From Agromyces hippuratus (GTDB lineage Bacteria; Actinomycetota; Actinomycetes; Actinomycetales; Microbacteriaceae), in NCBI RefSeq assembly GCF_013410355.1, contig NZ_JACCFI010000001.1, forward strand, positions 1,798,001 through 1,862,000: a stretch of DNA of 64,000 nucleotides. Reading direction: 5' to 3'. Of the stretch, positions 9,830 to 19,155 are shown in pieces. The notes under the pieces are model-generated. The model was not told the origin of the DNA. It did not search any database and saw nothing but the letters and a program-made list of their open reading frames with translations. The position numbers and the translations under genes are program-made. Position 1 is the first letter of the stretch. Every line of letters starts with the position of its first letter.

Positions 9830-10510
9830 CTACTTGACCGAGCCGCCAGCGGCGACGATCTTCTGCTCGGCCGAGCCGGAGACCTTGTCGACCGCGACGT
9901 TGAGCTTCACCTGGATGTCACCGTTGCCGAGAACCTTGACGCGCTCGTTCTTGCGAACGGCACCCTTCTCGACGAGGTCGGCGATCGTGACGTCGCCGCC
10001 CTTCGGGTACAGCTCGGCGAGCTTCTCCAGGTTCACGACCTGGTACTCGACGCGGAACGGGTTCTTGAAGCCGCGGAGCTTCGGCGCACGCATGTGGTAC
10101 GGAAGCTGGCCACCCTCGAACCCGGGGCGGATGTTGTTGCGAGCCTTCGAGCCCTTGGTACCGCGACCTGCCGTCTTGCCCTTCGAACCTTCACCGCGTC
10201 CGACGCGGGTCTTGTCCTTCTTGGCGCCAGGAGCGGGGCGGAGGTGGTGGACCTTCAGCACCTGCTCGCGCTTCTCCGCGACGTCCGCCTTGGGGGCGGC
10301 CTTCTTCGCGGGAGCCTTCTTCGCCGGAGCCTTGGGGGCTTCGGCTGCGTCGGCCTTCGCTGCAGCAGCCTTCGCGGGCGCCTTGGCGGGGGCCTTCTTC
10401 TCGGCAGCAGCCTTGGGGGCTGCCTTCGCGGCGGCGGGCTTGTCGGCCGTCTTCTTCGCCGGAGCCTTCTTGGGGGCTTCGGCGGCGACGTCCTTCTTCT
10501 CGTCAGCCAT
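9830..10510 (-). CDS. rplO: 50S ribosomal protein L15 with a histone-like N-terminal extension
   Basis: The C-terminal ~145 residues are a full L15 (VLKVHHLRPAPGAKKDKTRV, then GRGEGSKGKTAGRGTKGSKA). The first ~80 residues are a Lys/Ala/Pro-rich extension with many APAKK and AKAAP repeats, like a histone H1 tail. An internal GTG before LKVHHL could give a normal-length L15. The outer ATG overlaps the rpmD stop as TAATG, which supports the long form. L15 stabilises the central 50S core. Confidence 0.93.
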   Translation of the reverse strand: MADEKKDVAAEAPKKAPAKKTADKPAAAKAAPKAAAEKKAPAKAPAKAAAAKADAAEAPKAPAKKAPAKKAAPKADVAEKREQVLKVHHLRPAPGAKKDKTRVGRGEGSKGKTAGRGTKGSKARNNIRPGFEGGQLPYHMRAPKLRGFKNPFRVEYQVVNLEKLAELYPKGGDVTIADLVEKGAVRKNERVKVLGNGDIQVKLNVAVDKVSGSAEQKIVAAGGSVK

Positions 10511-10695
10511 TAGTCAATCTCCTCAACCTTCACGAGGTGCGCGACGGTGTTCACGTAGCCGCGGTTCTGCGAGTTGTCCTCGCGAATCACCGAGTCACCG
10601 ATGCGCTTGAGTCCGAGGCTGCGCAGCGTGTCGCGCTGGTACTGCTTCTCGCTCACCTTGGACTTGATCTGGGTCACCTTCAGCTGCTTGGCCAT
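10510..10695 (-). CDS. rpmD: 50S ribosomal protein L30
   Basis: The 61-residue product MAKQLKVTQIKSKVSEKQYQ...VNTVAHLVKVEEID is the standard L30 length. The frame is open further upstream but only reads rpsE out of frame. Its ATG overlaps the rpsE stop (TGATG) and its stop overlaps the rplO start (TAATG), so three genes in a row are translationally coupled. Confidence 0.98.
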   Translation of the reverse strand: MAKQLKVTQIKSKVSEKQYQRDTLRSLGLKRIGDSVIREDNSQNRGYVNTVAHLVKVEEID

Positions 10696-11396
10696 CAGGC
10701 ACCTGCCTTCGCTGCTGCGGCGGCCTCGGCCGCCTGGGCCTCGGCACGCAGCAGACGGGCCGGAGCGACCTCGTCGTAGGCGAGGCCACGACGGGCGGCG
10801 ACTGCACGAGGCTCTTCGAGCTCCTGCAGGGCGGCGACCGTGGCGTGCACGATGTTGATGGTGTTCGACGAACCGAGCGACTTGCTCAGCACGTCGTGGA
10901 TGCCGGCGCACTCGAGCACCGCACGCACGGGACCACCGGCGATGACACCGGTACCAGCCGAAGCCGGACGCAGCAGGACGACGCCGGCTGCGGCCTCACC
11001 CTGGACGGGGTGCGGGATGGTGGCTCCGACGCGGGGGACGCGGAAGAAGTTCTTCTTCGCCTCCTCGACGCCCTTCGAGATCGCGGTCGGGACCTCGCGC
11101 GCCTTGCCGTAGCCGACGCCGACGAGTCCGTTGCCGTCACCCACGACGACGAGCGCCGTGAAGCTGAAGCGACGGCCGCCCTTGACGACCTTCGACACGC
11201 GGTTGATGGTCACGACGCGCTCGAGGAACTGGCTCTTCTCAGCGTCACGGCCACCGCGGTCGCGGCCACCCTGGTTGCGGTCACGACCGCCGCCGCGACG
11301 GTTGTCGCGCTCGTTCCGAGCCGGCTCCGAAGCTGCTGCCGTCTCGACGGGTGCCTCTGCGGTCACCTCGGTCTCCTTCGTAGTGTTCTCGCTCAC
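10695..11396 (-). CDS. rpsE: 30S ribosomal protein S5 with an extended N-terminus
   Basis: The core S5 (FLERVVTINRVSKVVKGGRR, GYGKAREVPTAISKGVEEAKK) begins around residue 57. Before it lies a Glu/Ala-rich, then Arg/Gly-rich segment (RRGGGRDRNQGGRDRGGRD). The GTG start overlaps the rplR stop as GTGA. S5 sits at the mRNA entry channel and helps decoding fidelity. At 233 residues it is longer than the usual ~170. Confidence 0.97.
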   Translation of the reverse strand: MSENTTKETEVTAEAPVETAAASEPARNERDNRRGGGRDRNQGGRDRGGRDAEKSQFLERVVTINRVSKVVKGGRRFSFTALVVVGDGNGLVGVGYGKAREVPTAISKGVEEAKKNFFRVPRVGATIPHPVQGEAAAGVVLLRPASAGTGVIAGGPVRAVLECAGIHDVLSKSLGSSNTINIVHATVAALQELEEPRAVAARRGLAYDEVAPARLLRAEAQAAEAAAAAKAGA

Positions 11397-11752
11397 AGGT
11401 TGAGCCCTGCCTCTCGCGCTCCATCGGCGATCGCTGCGACACGACCGGCGTACTTGTTGCCGCCGCGGTCGAAGACGACGGACTCGATGCCGGCCTTCTT
11501 CGCACGCTCTGCGACGAGCTCGCCGACCTTCTTGGCCTTGGCGGTCTTGTCACCGTCGAACCCACGGAGGTCTGCCTCCATGGTCGAGGCGCTGGCGACG
11601 GTCAGGCCCTTGCTGTCGTCGACGACCTGGACGAACACGTGACGTGCCGAACGGGTGACGACGAGGCGCGGGCGCAGCTCGGTGCCGACGACCTTCTTGC
11701 GAAGGCGGGTGTGGCGGCGCGAACGCGCAGCCGTCTTGGTCTTCACAGCCAT
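11393..11752 (-). CDS. rplR: 50S ribosomal protein L18
   Basis: The 119-residue 5S rRNA-binding protein has the family features RRHTRLRKKVVGTELRPRLVV, the HVFVQVVDDSKG strand and the C-terminal YAGRVAAIADGAREAGLNL. It lies two bases after rplF and overlaps rpsE by 4. Confidence 0.98.
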   Translation of the reverse strand: MAVKTKTAARSRRHTRLRKKVVGTELRPRLVVTRSARHVFVQVVDDSKGLTVASASTMEADLRGFDGDKTAKAKKVGELVAERAKKAGIESVVFDRGGNKYAGRVAAIADGAREAGLNL

Positions 11753-11754
11753 GA

Positions 11755-12291
11755 TTACTTACCTGACTTTCCGGCCTTGCGACGCACGACCTCGCCGGCG
11801 TAGCGGATGCCCTTGCCCTTGTACGGCTCGGGCTTCTTGATCTTGCGGATGTTCGCGGCGACCTCGCCGACCGCCTGCTTGTCGATGCCCGCGACCGTGA
11901 TCTTGTTGTTGCCCTCGACGGTCAACGTGATCCCGGTGGGTGCGTCGACGACGACGGGGTGCGAGAAGCCGAGCGCGAGCTCGAGCGACGAGCCCTTCTG
12001 CGCGACTCGGTAACCGGTTCCGACGATCTCGAGAGCCTTGGTGTAGCCCTGGGTCACACCGATGATCTGGTTGGCGATGAGGGTACGCGTGAGGCCGTGC
12101 AGCGAGCGCGAGGTGCGCTCGTCGTCGGGGCGGGTGACGAGAACCTGGTTCTCTTCGAGCTTGACCTCGATGGGGGCGGCGACGGTGAGCGCGAGCTCGC
12201 CCTTCGGGCCCTTCACCGAAACGGCCTGGCCGTCGATCTTGACCTCGACGCCCGCGGGGATGTCGATGGGGAGACGTCCGATTCGTGACAT
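11755..12291 (-). CDS. rplF: 50S ribosomal protein L6
   Basis: At 178 residues this is a normal L6 with its two similar alpha/beta domains. It starts MSRIGRLPIDIPAGVEVKID and ends with the conserved EPYKGKGIRYAGEVVRRKAGK. L6 lies near the sarcin-ricin loop and factor-binding site. It follows rpsH by 4 bases. Confidence 0.98.
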   Translation of the reverse strand: MSRIGRLPIDIPAGVEVKIDGQAVSVKGPKGELALTVAAPIEVKLEENQVLVTRPDDERTSRSLHGLTRTLIANQIIGVTQGYTKALEIVGTGYRVAQKGSSLELALGFSHPVVVDAPTGITLTVEGNNKITVAGIDKQAVGEVAANIRKIKKPEPYKGKGIRYAGEVVRRKAGKSGK

Positions 12292-12295
12292 GGAA

Positions 12296-12694
12296 CTACC
12301 ACACGTAGGCGAGGACTTCTCCGCCTACGCCCTTCTTCTCGGCCTGACGGTCGGTGAGCAGACCGCTGGAGGTGGACAGGATGGCAACGCCGAGGCCGCC
12401 GAGCACCTTGGGGAGCTCCGTCGACTTCGCGTAGACGCGGAGGCCGGGCTTGGAGACGCGCTTGATGCCAGCGATCGAACGCTCGCGGTTGGGGCCGAAC
12501 TTGAGCTGCAGCGTCAGCGTCTTGCCCACGCGAGCATCGGTCAGCTCGAAGTCCGCGATGTAGCCCTCCTTCTTCAAGATCTCGGCGATGTTCGCCTTGA
12601 GCTTGGAGTTGGGCATCGACACGGAGTCGTGGTGTGCGGAGTTCGCGTTCCGCAGACGGGTCAGCATGTCAGCGACCGGGTCGGTCATCGTCAT
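12296..12694 (-). CDS. rpsH: 30S ribosomal protein S8
   Basis: The 132-residue S8 has N-terminal MTMTDPVADMLTRLRNANSA and the C-terminal STSSGLLTDRQAEKKGVGGE. S8 binds 16S rRNA helix 21 and is the known autoregulator of the spc operon in Escherichia coli; whether that applies here is unknown. Its upstream neighbour is rplE, with no rpsN between them. Confidence 0.98.
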   Translation of the reverse strand: MTMTDPVADMLTRLRNANSAHHDSVSMPNSKLKANIAEILKKEGYIADFELTDARVGKTLTLQLKFGPNRERSIAGIKRVSKPGLRVYAKSTELPKVLGGLGVAILSTSSGLLTDRQAEKKGVGGEVLAYVW

Positions 12695-12788
12695 GACGAG
12701 TGTTTCCTTACGTTCACCAGGTTTCAGCGCCCGTTACACGAGCGATGACCTGTGGTGTCGGTCTTCCACGGATGCGGGAGACCGGGGT

Positions 12789-12820
12789 CGGATGCTGCGG
12801 GCGTGTGCCCGCAGCATCCG
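12789..12820 (-). other. perfect 14-bp hairpin in the rplE-rpsH gap
   Basis: Arms 12789-12802 (CGGATGCTGCGGGC) and 12807-12820 are exact complements around GTGT. It occupies the 130-base interval where rpsN is found in many spc operons. I found no S14-like coding sequence there in any frame. It is probably a transcript attenuator or stabiliser. Confidence 0.65.
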
Positions 12821-12824
12821 GGGT

Positions 12825-13412
12825 TCAGTTGGCGGACTCGGCCGACTTGAAGGGGAAGCCGAGCTGCTTGAGCAGCGCGCGGCCCTCTTCGTCCGTCTTG
12901 GCCGTGGTCACCACAGTGATGTCCATGCCGCGGACGCGGTCGATCTTGTCCTGGTCGATCTCGTGGAACATCGACTGCTCCGTGAGGCCGAACGTGTAGT
13001 TGCCGGTGCCGTCGAACTGCTTGTCCGAGAGGCCGCGGAAGTCGCGGATACGGGGCAGTGCGAGCGAGAGCAGGCGGTCGAGGAACTCCCACATGCGGTC
13101 GCCGCGAAGCGTGACGTGGGCACCGATCGGCTGGCCCTCGCGCAGCTTGAACTGCGCGATGGACTTGCGAGCCTTGGTGACCTGCGGCTTCTGGCCGGTG
13201 ATCTTGGTGAGATCGGCGATCGCGCCGTCGATGACCTTGCCATCGCGCGCGGCTTCGCCGACACCCATGTTCACGACGATCTTCACGAGACCCGGAACCT
13301 GGTGCACGTTGGTGTAGCCGTGCTCCTCGGTGAGGGTCTTCGAGATCTCGTCCCGGTACTTGGTCTTCAGGCGCGGCTGGATTTTGCCAGCCTGCGTAGC
13401 CGTGTCGGTCAT
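12825..13412 (-). CDS. rplE: 50S ribosomal protein L5
   Basis: The 195-residue L5 binds 5S rRNA and contacts P-site tRNA. Family segments: VPGLVKIVVNMGVGEAARDG, ITGQKPQVTKARKSIAQFKL and VRGMDITVVTTAKTDEEGRA near the C-terminus. Its ATG overlaps the rplX stop by one base (TAATG). Confidence 0.98.
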   Translation of the reverse strand: MTDTATQAGKIQPRLKTKYRDEISKTLTEEHGYTNVHQVPGLVKIVVNMGVGEAARDGKVIDGAIADLTKITGQKPQVTKARKSIAQFKLREGQPIGAHVTLRGDRMWEFLDRLLSLALPRIRDFRGLSDKQFDGTGNYTFGLTEQSMFHEIDQDKIDRVRGMDITVVTTAKTDEEGRALLKQLGFPFKSAESAN

Positions 13413-13771
13413 TACAGGTCCTTACCTGACTTCTTTGCGTAGCGGACGCGGACGGTCTTCTCGACGCCGTCCTTCGTCACGGTCTCGATGCGGAAACCGA
13501 CGCGGGTCGGCTTCTTCGACTCGGGGTCGACGAGCGCGACGTTCGACACGTGGATCGGGGCCTCGACGGTCTCGATGCCGCCGGTCTTTGAGCCGCGCTG
13601 CGTCTGGCCGACGCGAACGTGCTTCGTCACGAAGTTGATGCCTTCGACGACGACGCGGTTCTCGGCGACGAGCACCTCGAGGACCTTGCCCTGCTTGCCA
13701 CGGTCTCCGCCGCGAGCCTGGCTGCGGCCCGAGATGACCTGAACGAGGTCACCCTTCTTGATGTTGGCCAT
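13412..13771 (-). CDS. rplX: 50S ribosomal protein L24
   Basis: The 119-residue KOW-domain protein starts MANIKKGDLVQVISGRSQAR and has the KOW core GGDRGKQGKVLEVLVAENRV. L24 is one of the assembly initiators of the 50S subunit. It lies 2 bases after rplN. Confidence 0.98.
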   Translation of the reverse strand: MANIKKGDLVQVISGRSQARGGDRGKQGKVLEVLVAENRVVVEGINFVTKHVRVGQTQRGSKTGGIETVEAPIHVSNVALVDPESKKPTRVGFRIETVTKDGVEKTVRVRYAKKSGKDL

Positions 13772-13773
13772 GA

Positions 13774-14142
13774 CTAGATAACCTCCGGTGCCAGCGAGAT
13801 GATCTTCATGAACTTCTTGTCGCGGAGCTCGCGACCGACCGGTCCGAAGATACGGGTGCCGCGGGGGTCACCATCGTTCTTCAGGATCACTGCGGCGTTC
13901 TCGTCGAACTTGATGTAGGAGCCGTCGGGACGACGGGTCTCCTTGACGGTGCGGACGATGACGGCCTTGACCACATCGCCCTTCTTGACGTTGCCGCCGG
14001 GGATCGCGTCCTTGACGGTCGCGACGATGGTGTCACCGAGGCCGGCGTACCGGCGCTTCGAGCCACCGAGGACGCGGATCGTGAGCAGCTCCTTGGCGCC
14101 GGTGTTGTCGGCGACCTTGACTCGTGATTCCTGCTGAAGCAC
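13774..14142 (-). CDS. rplN: 50S ribosomal protein L14
   Basis: The 122-residue L14 is standard throughout (MLQQESRVKVADNTGAKELL, GSKRRYAGLGDTIVATVKDA, ending MKIISLAPEVI). L14 contributes to the intersubunit bridge and the RsfS binding site. First gene of the spc group. A 33-base gap separates it from rpsQ, so it may be continuous with the S10 operon. Confidence 0.99.
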   Translation of the reverse strand: MLQQESRVKVADNTGAKELLTIRVLGGSKRRYAGLGDTIVATVKDAIPGGNVKKGDVVKAVIVRTVKETRRPDGSYIKFDENAAVILKNDGDPRGTRIFGPVGRELRDKKFMKIISLAPEVI

Positions 14143-14175
14143 TTTGAATCTCCTTCTTTCAAGTAAGCGCGGGGC

Positions 14176-14478
14176 TTACTTGGCCTTCTCGACGATCTCG
14201 ACGAGGCGCCAGCGCTTCGTGGCGGAGAGGGGACGGGTCTCGCTGATCACGACGAGGTCGCCGATGCCGGCGGTGTTCAGCTCGTCGTGAGCCTTGACCT
14301 TCGAGGTACGGCGGATGACCTTGCCGTACAGCGGGTGCTTCACGCGGTCCTCGACCTCGACGACGATGGTCTTGTCCATCTTGTCGCTGACGACGTAGCC
14401 GCGACGAACCTTGCGGTAGCCGCGGACGAGCTCGGCCGCGGTGTCGACCTCGGCCGAAGCCTTCTTGGTCTCAGCCAT
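14176..14478 (-). CDS. rpsQ: 30S ribosomal protein S17
   Basis: The 100-residue OB-fold S17 has an N-terminal extension of about 20 residues before the core RKVRRGYVVSDKMDKTIVVE. The conserved RVKHPLYGKVIRRTSKVKAH follows. It binds 16S rRNA early in 30S assembly. It lies 2 bases after rpmC. Confidence 0.98.
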   Translation of the reverse strand: MAETKKASAEVDTAAELVRGYRKVRRGYVVSDKMDKTIVVEVEDRVKHPLYGKVIRRTSKVKAHDELNTAGIGDLVVISETRPLSATKRWRLVEIVEKAK

Positions 14479-14480
14479 GA

Positions 14481-14810
14481 TCAGGCCTCCTTCGTCTCGT
14501 CGACCTCGGCTGCAGCATCAACGGATGCCTCGGCCTTGGCCTTCTTCGTCTTCTTCTCGGCCTTGACCGGAACCTCGACCGGCGCGGGCGTAGCCCGGAT
14601 GCCGAGCTCGCGCTCGCGGATGACCGTGTAGATGCGCGCGATGTCGCGCTTGACCGCCCGGAGGCGGCCGTGGCTTTCGAGCTGACCGGTGGCCGACTGG
14701 AAGCGCAGGTTGAACAGCTCTTCCTTGGCCTTCTTCAGCTCATCGACGAGTCGCTCGTCTTCGAAAGTGTCGAGCTCGACGGGGCTGAGCTCCTTGGTGC
14801 CGACGGCCAT
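14481..14810 (-). CDS. rpmC: 50S ribosomal protein L29 with a C-terminal tail
   Basis: Residues 1-75 form a normal L29 two-helix hairpin (LVDELKKAKEELFNLRFQSA, GRLRAVKRDIARIYTVIRER). About 35 further residues are a Lys/Ala/Glu-rich tail (VKAEKKTKKAKAEASVDAAA). L29 lies at the polypeptide exit near the SRP and trigger-factor docking site. Its ATG overlaps the rplP stop by one base. Confidence 0.97.
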   Translation of the reverse strand: MAVGTKELSPVELDTFEDERLVDELKKAKEELFNLRFQSATGQLESHGRLRAVKRDIARIYTVIRERELGIRATPAPVEVPVKAEKKTKKAKAEASVDAAAEVDETKEA

Positions 14811-15229
14811 TATGCGTCGCCCTCCTCGCGCTTGATGATGCGTGCCTTGAGGGGCAGCTTGTGGATGGCACGGGTCATTGCCTCACGAGCGAGTTCCTCG
14901 GAGACGCCGGAGACCTCGAAGAGGACTCGACCCGGCTTGACGTTCGCGACCCACCACTCGGGCGAACCCTTACCGGAACCCATTCGGGTTTCGGCCGGCT
15001 TCTTCGTGAGCGGACGGTCGGGGTAGATGTTGATCCACACCTTGCCGCCGCGCTTGATGTGACGCGTCATGGCGATACGAGCGGACTCGATCTGACGGTT
15101 CGTCACGTACGCGGGGGTCAACGCCTGGATGCCGAACTCACCGAAGGTGACCTTCGTGCCGCCGGTGGCGTGGCCCGAACGGCCGGGGTGGTGCTGCTTG
15201 CGGTACTTGACTCGACGGGGAATCAACAT
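14810..15229 (-). CDS. rplP: 50S ribosomal protein L16
   Basis: The 139-residue L16 has N-terminal MLIPRRVKYRKQHHPGRSGH and the conserved MGSGKGSPEWWVANVKPGRV. L16 organises the A-site tRNA elbow region of the 50S. It follows rpsC by 2 bases. Confidence 0.99.
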   Translation of the reverse strand: MLIPRRVKYRKQHHPGRSGHATGGTKVTFGEFGIQALTPAYVTNRQIESARIAMTRHIKRGGKVWINIYPDRPLTKKPAETRMGSGKGSPEWWVANVKPGRVLFEVSGVSEELAREAMTRAIHKLPLKARIIKREEGDA

Positions 15230-15231
15230 GG

Positions 15232-15984
15232 TTATGCCTCAACTCCTGCTGCCACCGGCTCCTGCGCCTTCGGCGCACGGCGGGGACGGTCACTGCGCTC
15301 GGGGCGCGACGACTTCTGGTTGGCCTGCTCGCGGGCGAGCTCCTTGTTGGTGATGTCGCCCTTGTAGATCCAGACCTTCACACCGATGCGGCCGAAGGTG
15401 GTCTTCGCCTCGTAGAAGCCGTAGTCGATGTTCGCGCGAAGGGTGTGCAGGGGCACACGGCCTTCGCGGTAGAACTCCGAACGGCTCATCTCGGCGCCGC
15501 CGAGGCGGCCGGAGACCTGGATGCGGACGCCCTTGGCGCCGGCGCGCTGAGCACCCTGCAGGCCCTTGCGCATCGCGCGGCGGAATGCCACACGAGCGGA
15601 GAGCTGCTCGGCGATGCCCTGAGCGACGAGCTGAGCGTCGGCCTCGGGGTTCTTCACCTCGAGGATGTTCAGCTGGATCTGCTTGCCGCTGAGCTTCTCG
15701 AGGTCGGCGCGGATGCGCTCGGCCTCGGCGCCGCGGCGGCCGATCACGATGCCGGGACGTGCCGTGTGGATGTCCACGCGGACACGGTCACGGGTGCGCT
15801 CGATCTCGATGCGCGAGACACCGGCGCGGTCCAGCGACGTCTGCAGCAGTCGACGGATCTTGATGTCTTCTGCAAGGTAGTCGGCGTAGCGCTGACCGGG
15901 CTTCGTCGAGTCGGAGAACCACCGCGACACATGGTCGGTGGTGATGCCGAGACGGAAGCCGTACGGGTTGACTTTCTGACCCAT
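15232..15984 (-). CDS. rpsC: 30S ribosomal protein S3
   Basis: The 250-residue S3 has the KH domain (ARPGIVIGRRGAEAERIRAD) and the C-terminal domain with GVRIQVSGRLGGAEMSRSEF. It ends in a ~35-residue basic, then Ala/Glu-rich tail. S3 forms part of the mRNA entry helicase. Its ATG overlaps the rplV stop. Confidence 0.98.
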   Translation of the reverse strand: MGQKVNPYGFRLGITTDHVSRWFSDSTKPGQRYADYLAEDIKIRRLLQTSLDRAGVSRIEIERTRDRVRVDIHTARPGIVIGRRGAEAERIRADLEKLSGKQIQLNILEVKNPEADAQLVAQGIAEQLSARVAFRRAMRKGLQGAQRAGAKGVRIQVSGRLGGAEMSRSEFYREGRVPLHTLRANIDYGFYEAKTTFGRIGVKVWIYKGDITNKELAREQANQKSSRPERSDRPRRAPKAQEPVAAGVEA

Positions 15985-16349
15985 TACTTCGTACCCTCCT
16001 CGGGCGTGGCGAGCACGACGGTGATGTGGCTCGTTCGCTTGTTGATGCGGAAGGCACGACCCTGAGCGCGCGGCTGGAATCGCTTGAGGGTGGTGCCCTC
16101 ATCGACGAATGCGCGGCTGATGTAGAGGTCCTGCTCGTCCAGGTAGGTGTTCGTGGCATCGGCCTTGACGCGAGCGTTCGCGATGGCCGAGGCGACGAGC
16201 TTGTACACCGGCTCGCTCGCACCCTGGGGTGCGAACTTCAGGATGGCGAGTGCCTCCTGTGCCTGGCGCCCGCGGATCATGTTGACGACGCGGCGGGCCT
16301 TCATGGGGGTGACGCGGATGTGTCGCACGCGTGCGATCGACTCCACCAT
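15984..16349 (-). CDS. rplV: 50S ribosomal protein L22
   Basis: The 121-residue L22 has the segments RHIRVTPMKARRVVNMIRGR and the long beta-hairpin region LKRFQPRAQGRAFRINKRTS that reaches into the exit tunnel, the site of known macrolide-resistance changes. No abnormality is visible. Confidence 0.99.
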   Translation of the reverse strand: MVESIARVRHIRVTPMKARRVVNMIRGRQAQEALAILKFAPQGASEPVYKLVASAIANARVKADATNTYLDEQDLYISRAFVDEGTTLKRFQPRAQGRAFRINKRTSHITVVLATPEEGTK

Positions 16350-16374
16350 TTCTTCTCCTCCTTCACGTCACCGC

Positions 16375-16656
16375 TTAGCGGCGACGGCCCTTCTTGTCGT
16401 CCTTCACGTGTCCACGGAAGGTGCGGGTGGGGGCGAACTCGCCGAGCTTGTGACCCACCATGGTCTCGGTGACGAACACCGGGATGTGCTTGCGGCCGTC
16501 GTGCACCGCGATGGTGTGACCCAGCATCGCCGGGATGATCATCGAACGGCGCGACCACGTCTTGATGACGTTCTTGCTGCCGGCCTCGTTCGCCGTGATC
16601 ACCTTGCGAAGCAGGTGGTCATCGACGAAGGGGCCCTTCTTCAGACTGCGTGGCAT
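16375..16656 (-). CDS. rpsS: 30S ribosomal protein S19
   Basis: The 93-residue S19 begins MPRSLKKGPFVDDHLLRKVI and has the conserved WSRRSMIIPAMLGHTIAVHD and KLGEFAPTRTFRGH. It sits in the 30S head with S13. It follows rplB by 12 bases. Confidence 0.99.
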   Translation of the reverse strand: MPRSLKKGPFVDDHLLRKVITANEAGSKNVIKTWSRRSMIIPAMLGHTIAVHDGRKHIPVFVTETMVGHKLGEFAPTRTFRGHVKDDKKGRRR

Positions 16657-16668
16657 CTTCTACAACTC

Positions 16669-17508
<840 letters not shown>

Positions 17509-17525
17509 TCTTATTCCTCTGCTCC

Positions 17526-17831
17526 CTAGCCGACAGCCGTGAAGATGTCGATCGAGCCGGACTTGAGGGTGACGATCGCGCGCTTGGTGTCCTTGCGCTT
17601 GCCCATGCCGAACCGGGTACGGCGGGTCTTGCCCTGACGGTTCAGGGTGTTGATCGACGCCACCTGGACGTTGAAGATCTTCTCGATGGCGAGCTTGATC
17701 TCGGTCTTGTTCGAGCGGGGGTCCACGATGAACGTGTACTTGCCCTCGTCGATCAGGCCGTAGCTCTTCTCCGAGACGACGGGCGCGATGATGATGTCGC
17801 GCGGGTCCTTGTTGTTCGCGGCGGCGGTCAT
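17526..17831 (-). CDS. rplW: 50S ribosomal protein L23
   Basis: The 101-residue L23 includes IIAPVVSEKSYGLIDEGKYT and the hairpin VASINTLNRQGKTRRTRFGM. L23 forms the trigger-factor and SRP docking site at the exit. Its ATG overlaps the rplD stop as ATGA. Confidence 0.98.
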   Translation of the reverse strand: MTAAANNKDPRDIIIAPVVSEKSYGLIDEGKYTFIVDPRSNKTEIKLAIEKIFNVQVASINTLNRQGKTRRTRFGMGKRKDTKRAIVTLKSGSIDIFTAVG

Positions 17832-18487
17832 GCCGAGACCTCTTCCTTCTTCGCCGTCTTCGAGGCCACGAAGGACTCGAGTGCAGCGGTGCTGAAGACG
17901 ATGTCGTCCGAGACGAGCACGTCGTAGGCGTTCAGCTGGTCGACGCGCAGCACGTGCACGGTCGGGATGTTCCGCACAGCGCGCTGCGAGAGCTCTTCAC
18001 CGGGCGCGAGCACGATGAGGAAGCGCTTCGCCGGAGCGATCGCTGCGAGGAGCGCGACGGCTTCCTTGGTCTTCGGCGTCTCGCTGGCCGTGAAGGCGGT
18101 GACCGCGTGGACGCGGCCGCCGCGTGCGCGGTCGGAGAGCGAGCCGAGGAGGGCCGCTGCGATCATCTTCTTGGGGGTGCGCTGCGAGTAGTCACGCGGC
18201 TGCGGGCCGTGAACGATGCCACCGCCGGTCATCTGAGGAGCGCGGATCGAACCCTGACGGGCGCGGCCGGTGCCCTTCTGCTTGAACGGCTTGCGACCGG
18301 CGCCGGAAACCTCGCCGCGGGTCTTGGTCTTGTGCGTGCCCTGGCGCGCTGCTGCGAGCTGGGCGACGACGACCTGGTGGATGAGCGGGACGTTGGTCTG
18401 CACGTCGAAGAGTTCGGCGGGCAGCTCGACCGAGCCGGACTTCTTGCCGGTCGCGTCGAGCACGTCAATGGTGTTGGCGGTAGCCAT
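17828..18487 (-). CDS. rplD: 50S ribosomal protein L4
   Basis: At 219 residues this is a typical L4. The extended loop KTKTRGEVSGAGRKPFKQKG, followed by GTGRARQGSIRAPQ, reaches the tunnel constriction. In Escherichia coli L4 represses the S10 operon; no matching leader is evident here. It follows rplC by 3 bases. Confidence 0.98.
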   Translation of the reverse strand: MATANTIDVLDATGKKSGSVELPAELFDVQTNVPLIHQVVVAQLAAARQGTHKTKTRGEVSGAGRKPFKQKGTGRARQGSIRAPQMTGGGIVHGPQPRDYSQRTPKKMIAAALLGSLSDRARGGRVHAVTAFTASETPKTKEAVALLAAIAPAKRFLIVLAPGEELSQRAVRNIPTVHVLRVDQLNAYDVLVSDDIVFSTAALESFVASKTAKKEEVSA

Positions 18488-18490
18488 GGA

Positions 18491-19147
18491 CTACGCCCCC
18501 TTCACTGCGTTGCGGACGAAAACGAGACGGCCGCGAGCACCGGGAACCGCGCCCTTGACGAGCAGCAGGCCCTTCTCGGCGTCGACGGCGTGCACGCGGA
18601 GGTTGAGCACGGTCACGCGCTCGCCACCCATGCGGCCGGCCATGCGCATGCCCTTGAAGACGCGGCTGGGCGTCGACGAGGCACCGATGGAACCGGGCTT
18701 GCGGTGGTTGCGGTGCGAACCGTGCGAAGCGGACACACCCTTGAAGTTGTGGCGCTTCATGACACCGGCGAAGCCCTTGCCCTTGCTCGTGCCGACGACG
18801 TCGACGAGCTGGCCGGCCTCGAAGGCACCCTCGACGGGGAGCTCCTGGCCGAGGGAGTACGACGCGGCGTCCGCGGTGCGGACCTCGGTCAGGTGGCGAC
18901 GGGGGGTCACGCCTGCGGCGGCGAAGTGGCCGGTCGCGGGCTGGTTGACCTTGCGCGGGTCGATGGCGCCTGCAGCGATCTGCACAGCCTCGTAGCCGTC
19001 GTTCGCGACGGTGCGGAGCTGGGTGACCACGTTGGGGGCGATCTCGATGACGGTCACGGGCACGAGCTTGTTGTTCTCGTCCCACACCTGGGTCATGCCG
19101 AGCTTGGTGCCGAGCAGACCCTTCACGTTCTTGGTAGCGGAAGACAT
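18491..19147 (-). CDS. rplC: 50S ribosomal protein L3
   Basis: The 218-residue L3 has VKGLLGTKLGMTQVWDENNK and the central GKGFAGVMKRHNFKGVSASH that approaches the peptidyl-transferase centre. The C-terminal half (GARGRLVFVRNAVKG) is normal. It follows rpsJ by 8 bases. Confidence 0.99.
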   Translation of the reverse strand: MSSATKNVKGLLGTKLGMTQVWDENNKLVPVTVIEIAPNVVTQLRTVANDGYEAVQIAAGAIDPRKVNQPATGHFAAAGVTPRRHLTEVRTADAASYSLGQELPVEGAFEAGQLVDVVGTSKGKGFAGVMKRHNFKGVSASHGSHRNHRKPGSIGASSTPSRVFKGMRMAGRMGGERVTVLNLRVHAVDAEKGLLLVKGAVPGARGRLVFVRNAVKGA

Positions 19148-19155
19148 CTGTTACC

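Noticed and set aside
12695..12824. possible hidden rpsN in the rplE-rpsH gap
   Set aside because: No frame encodes the CxxC pair or the conserved C-terminus of S14; only a hairpin is present.
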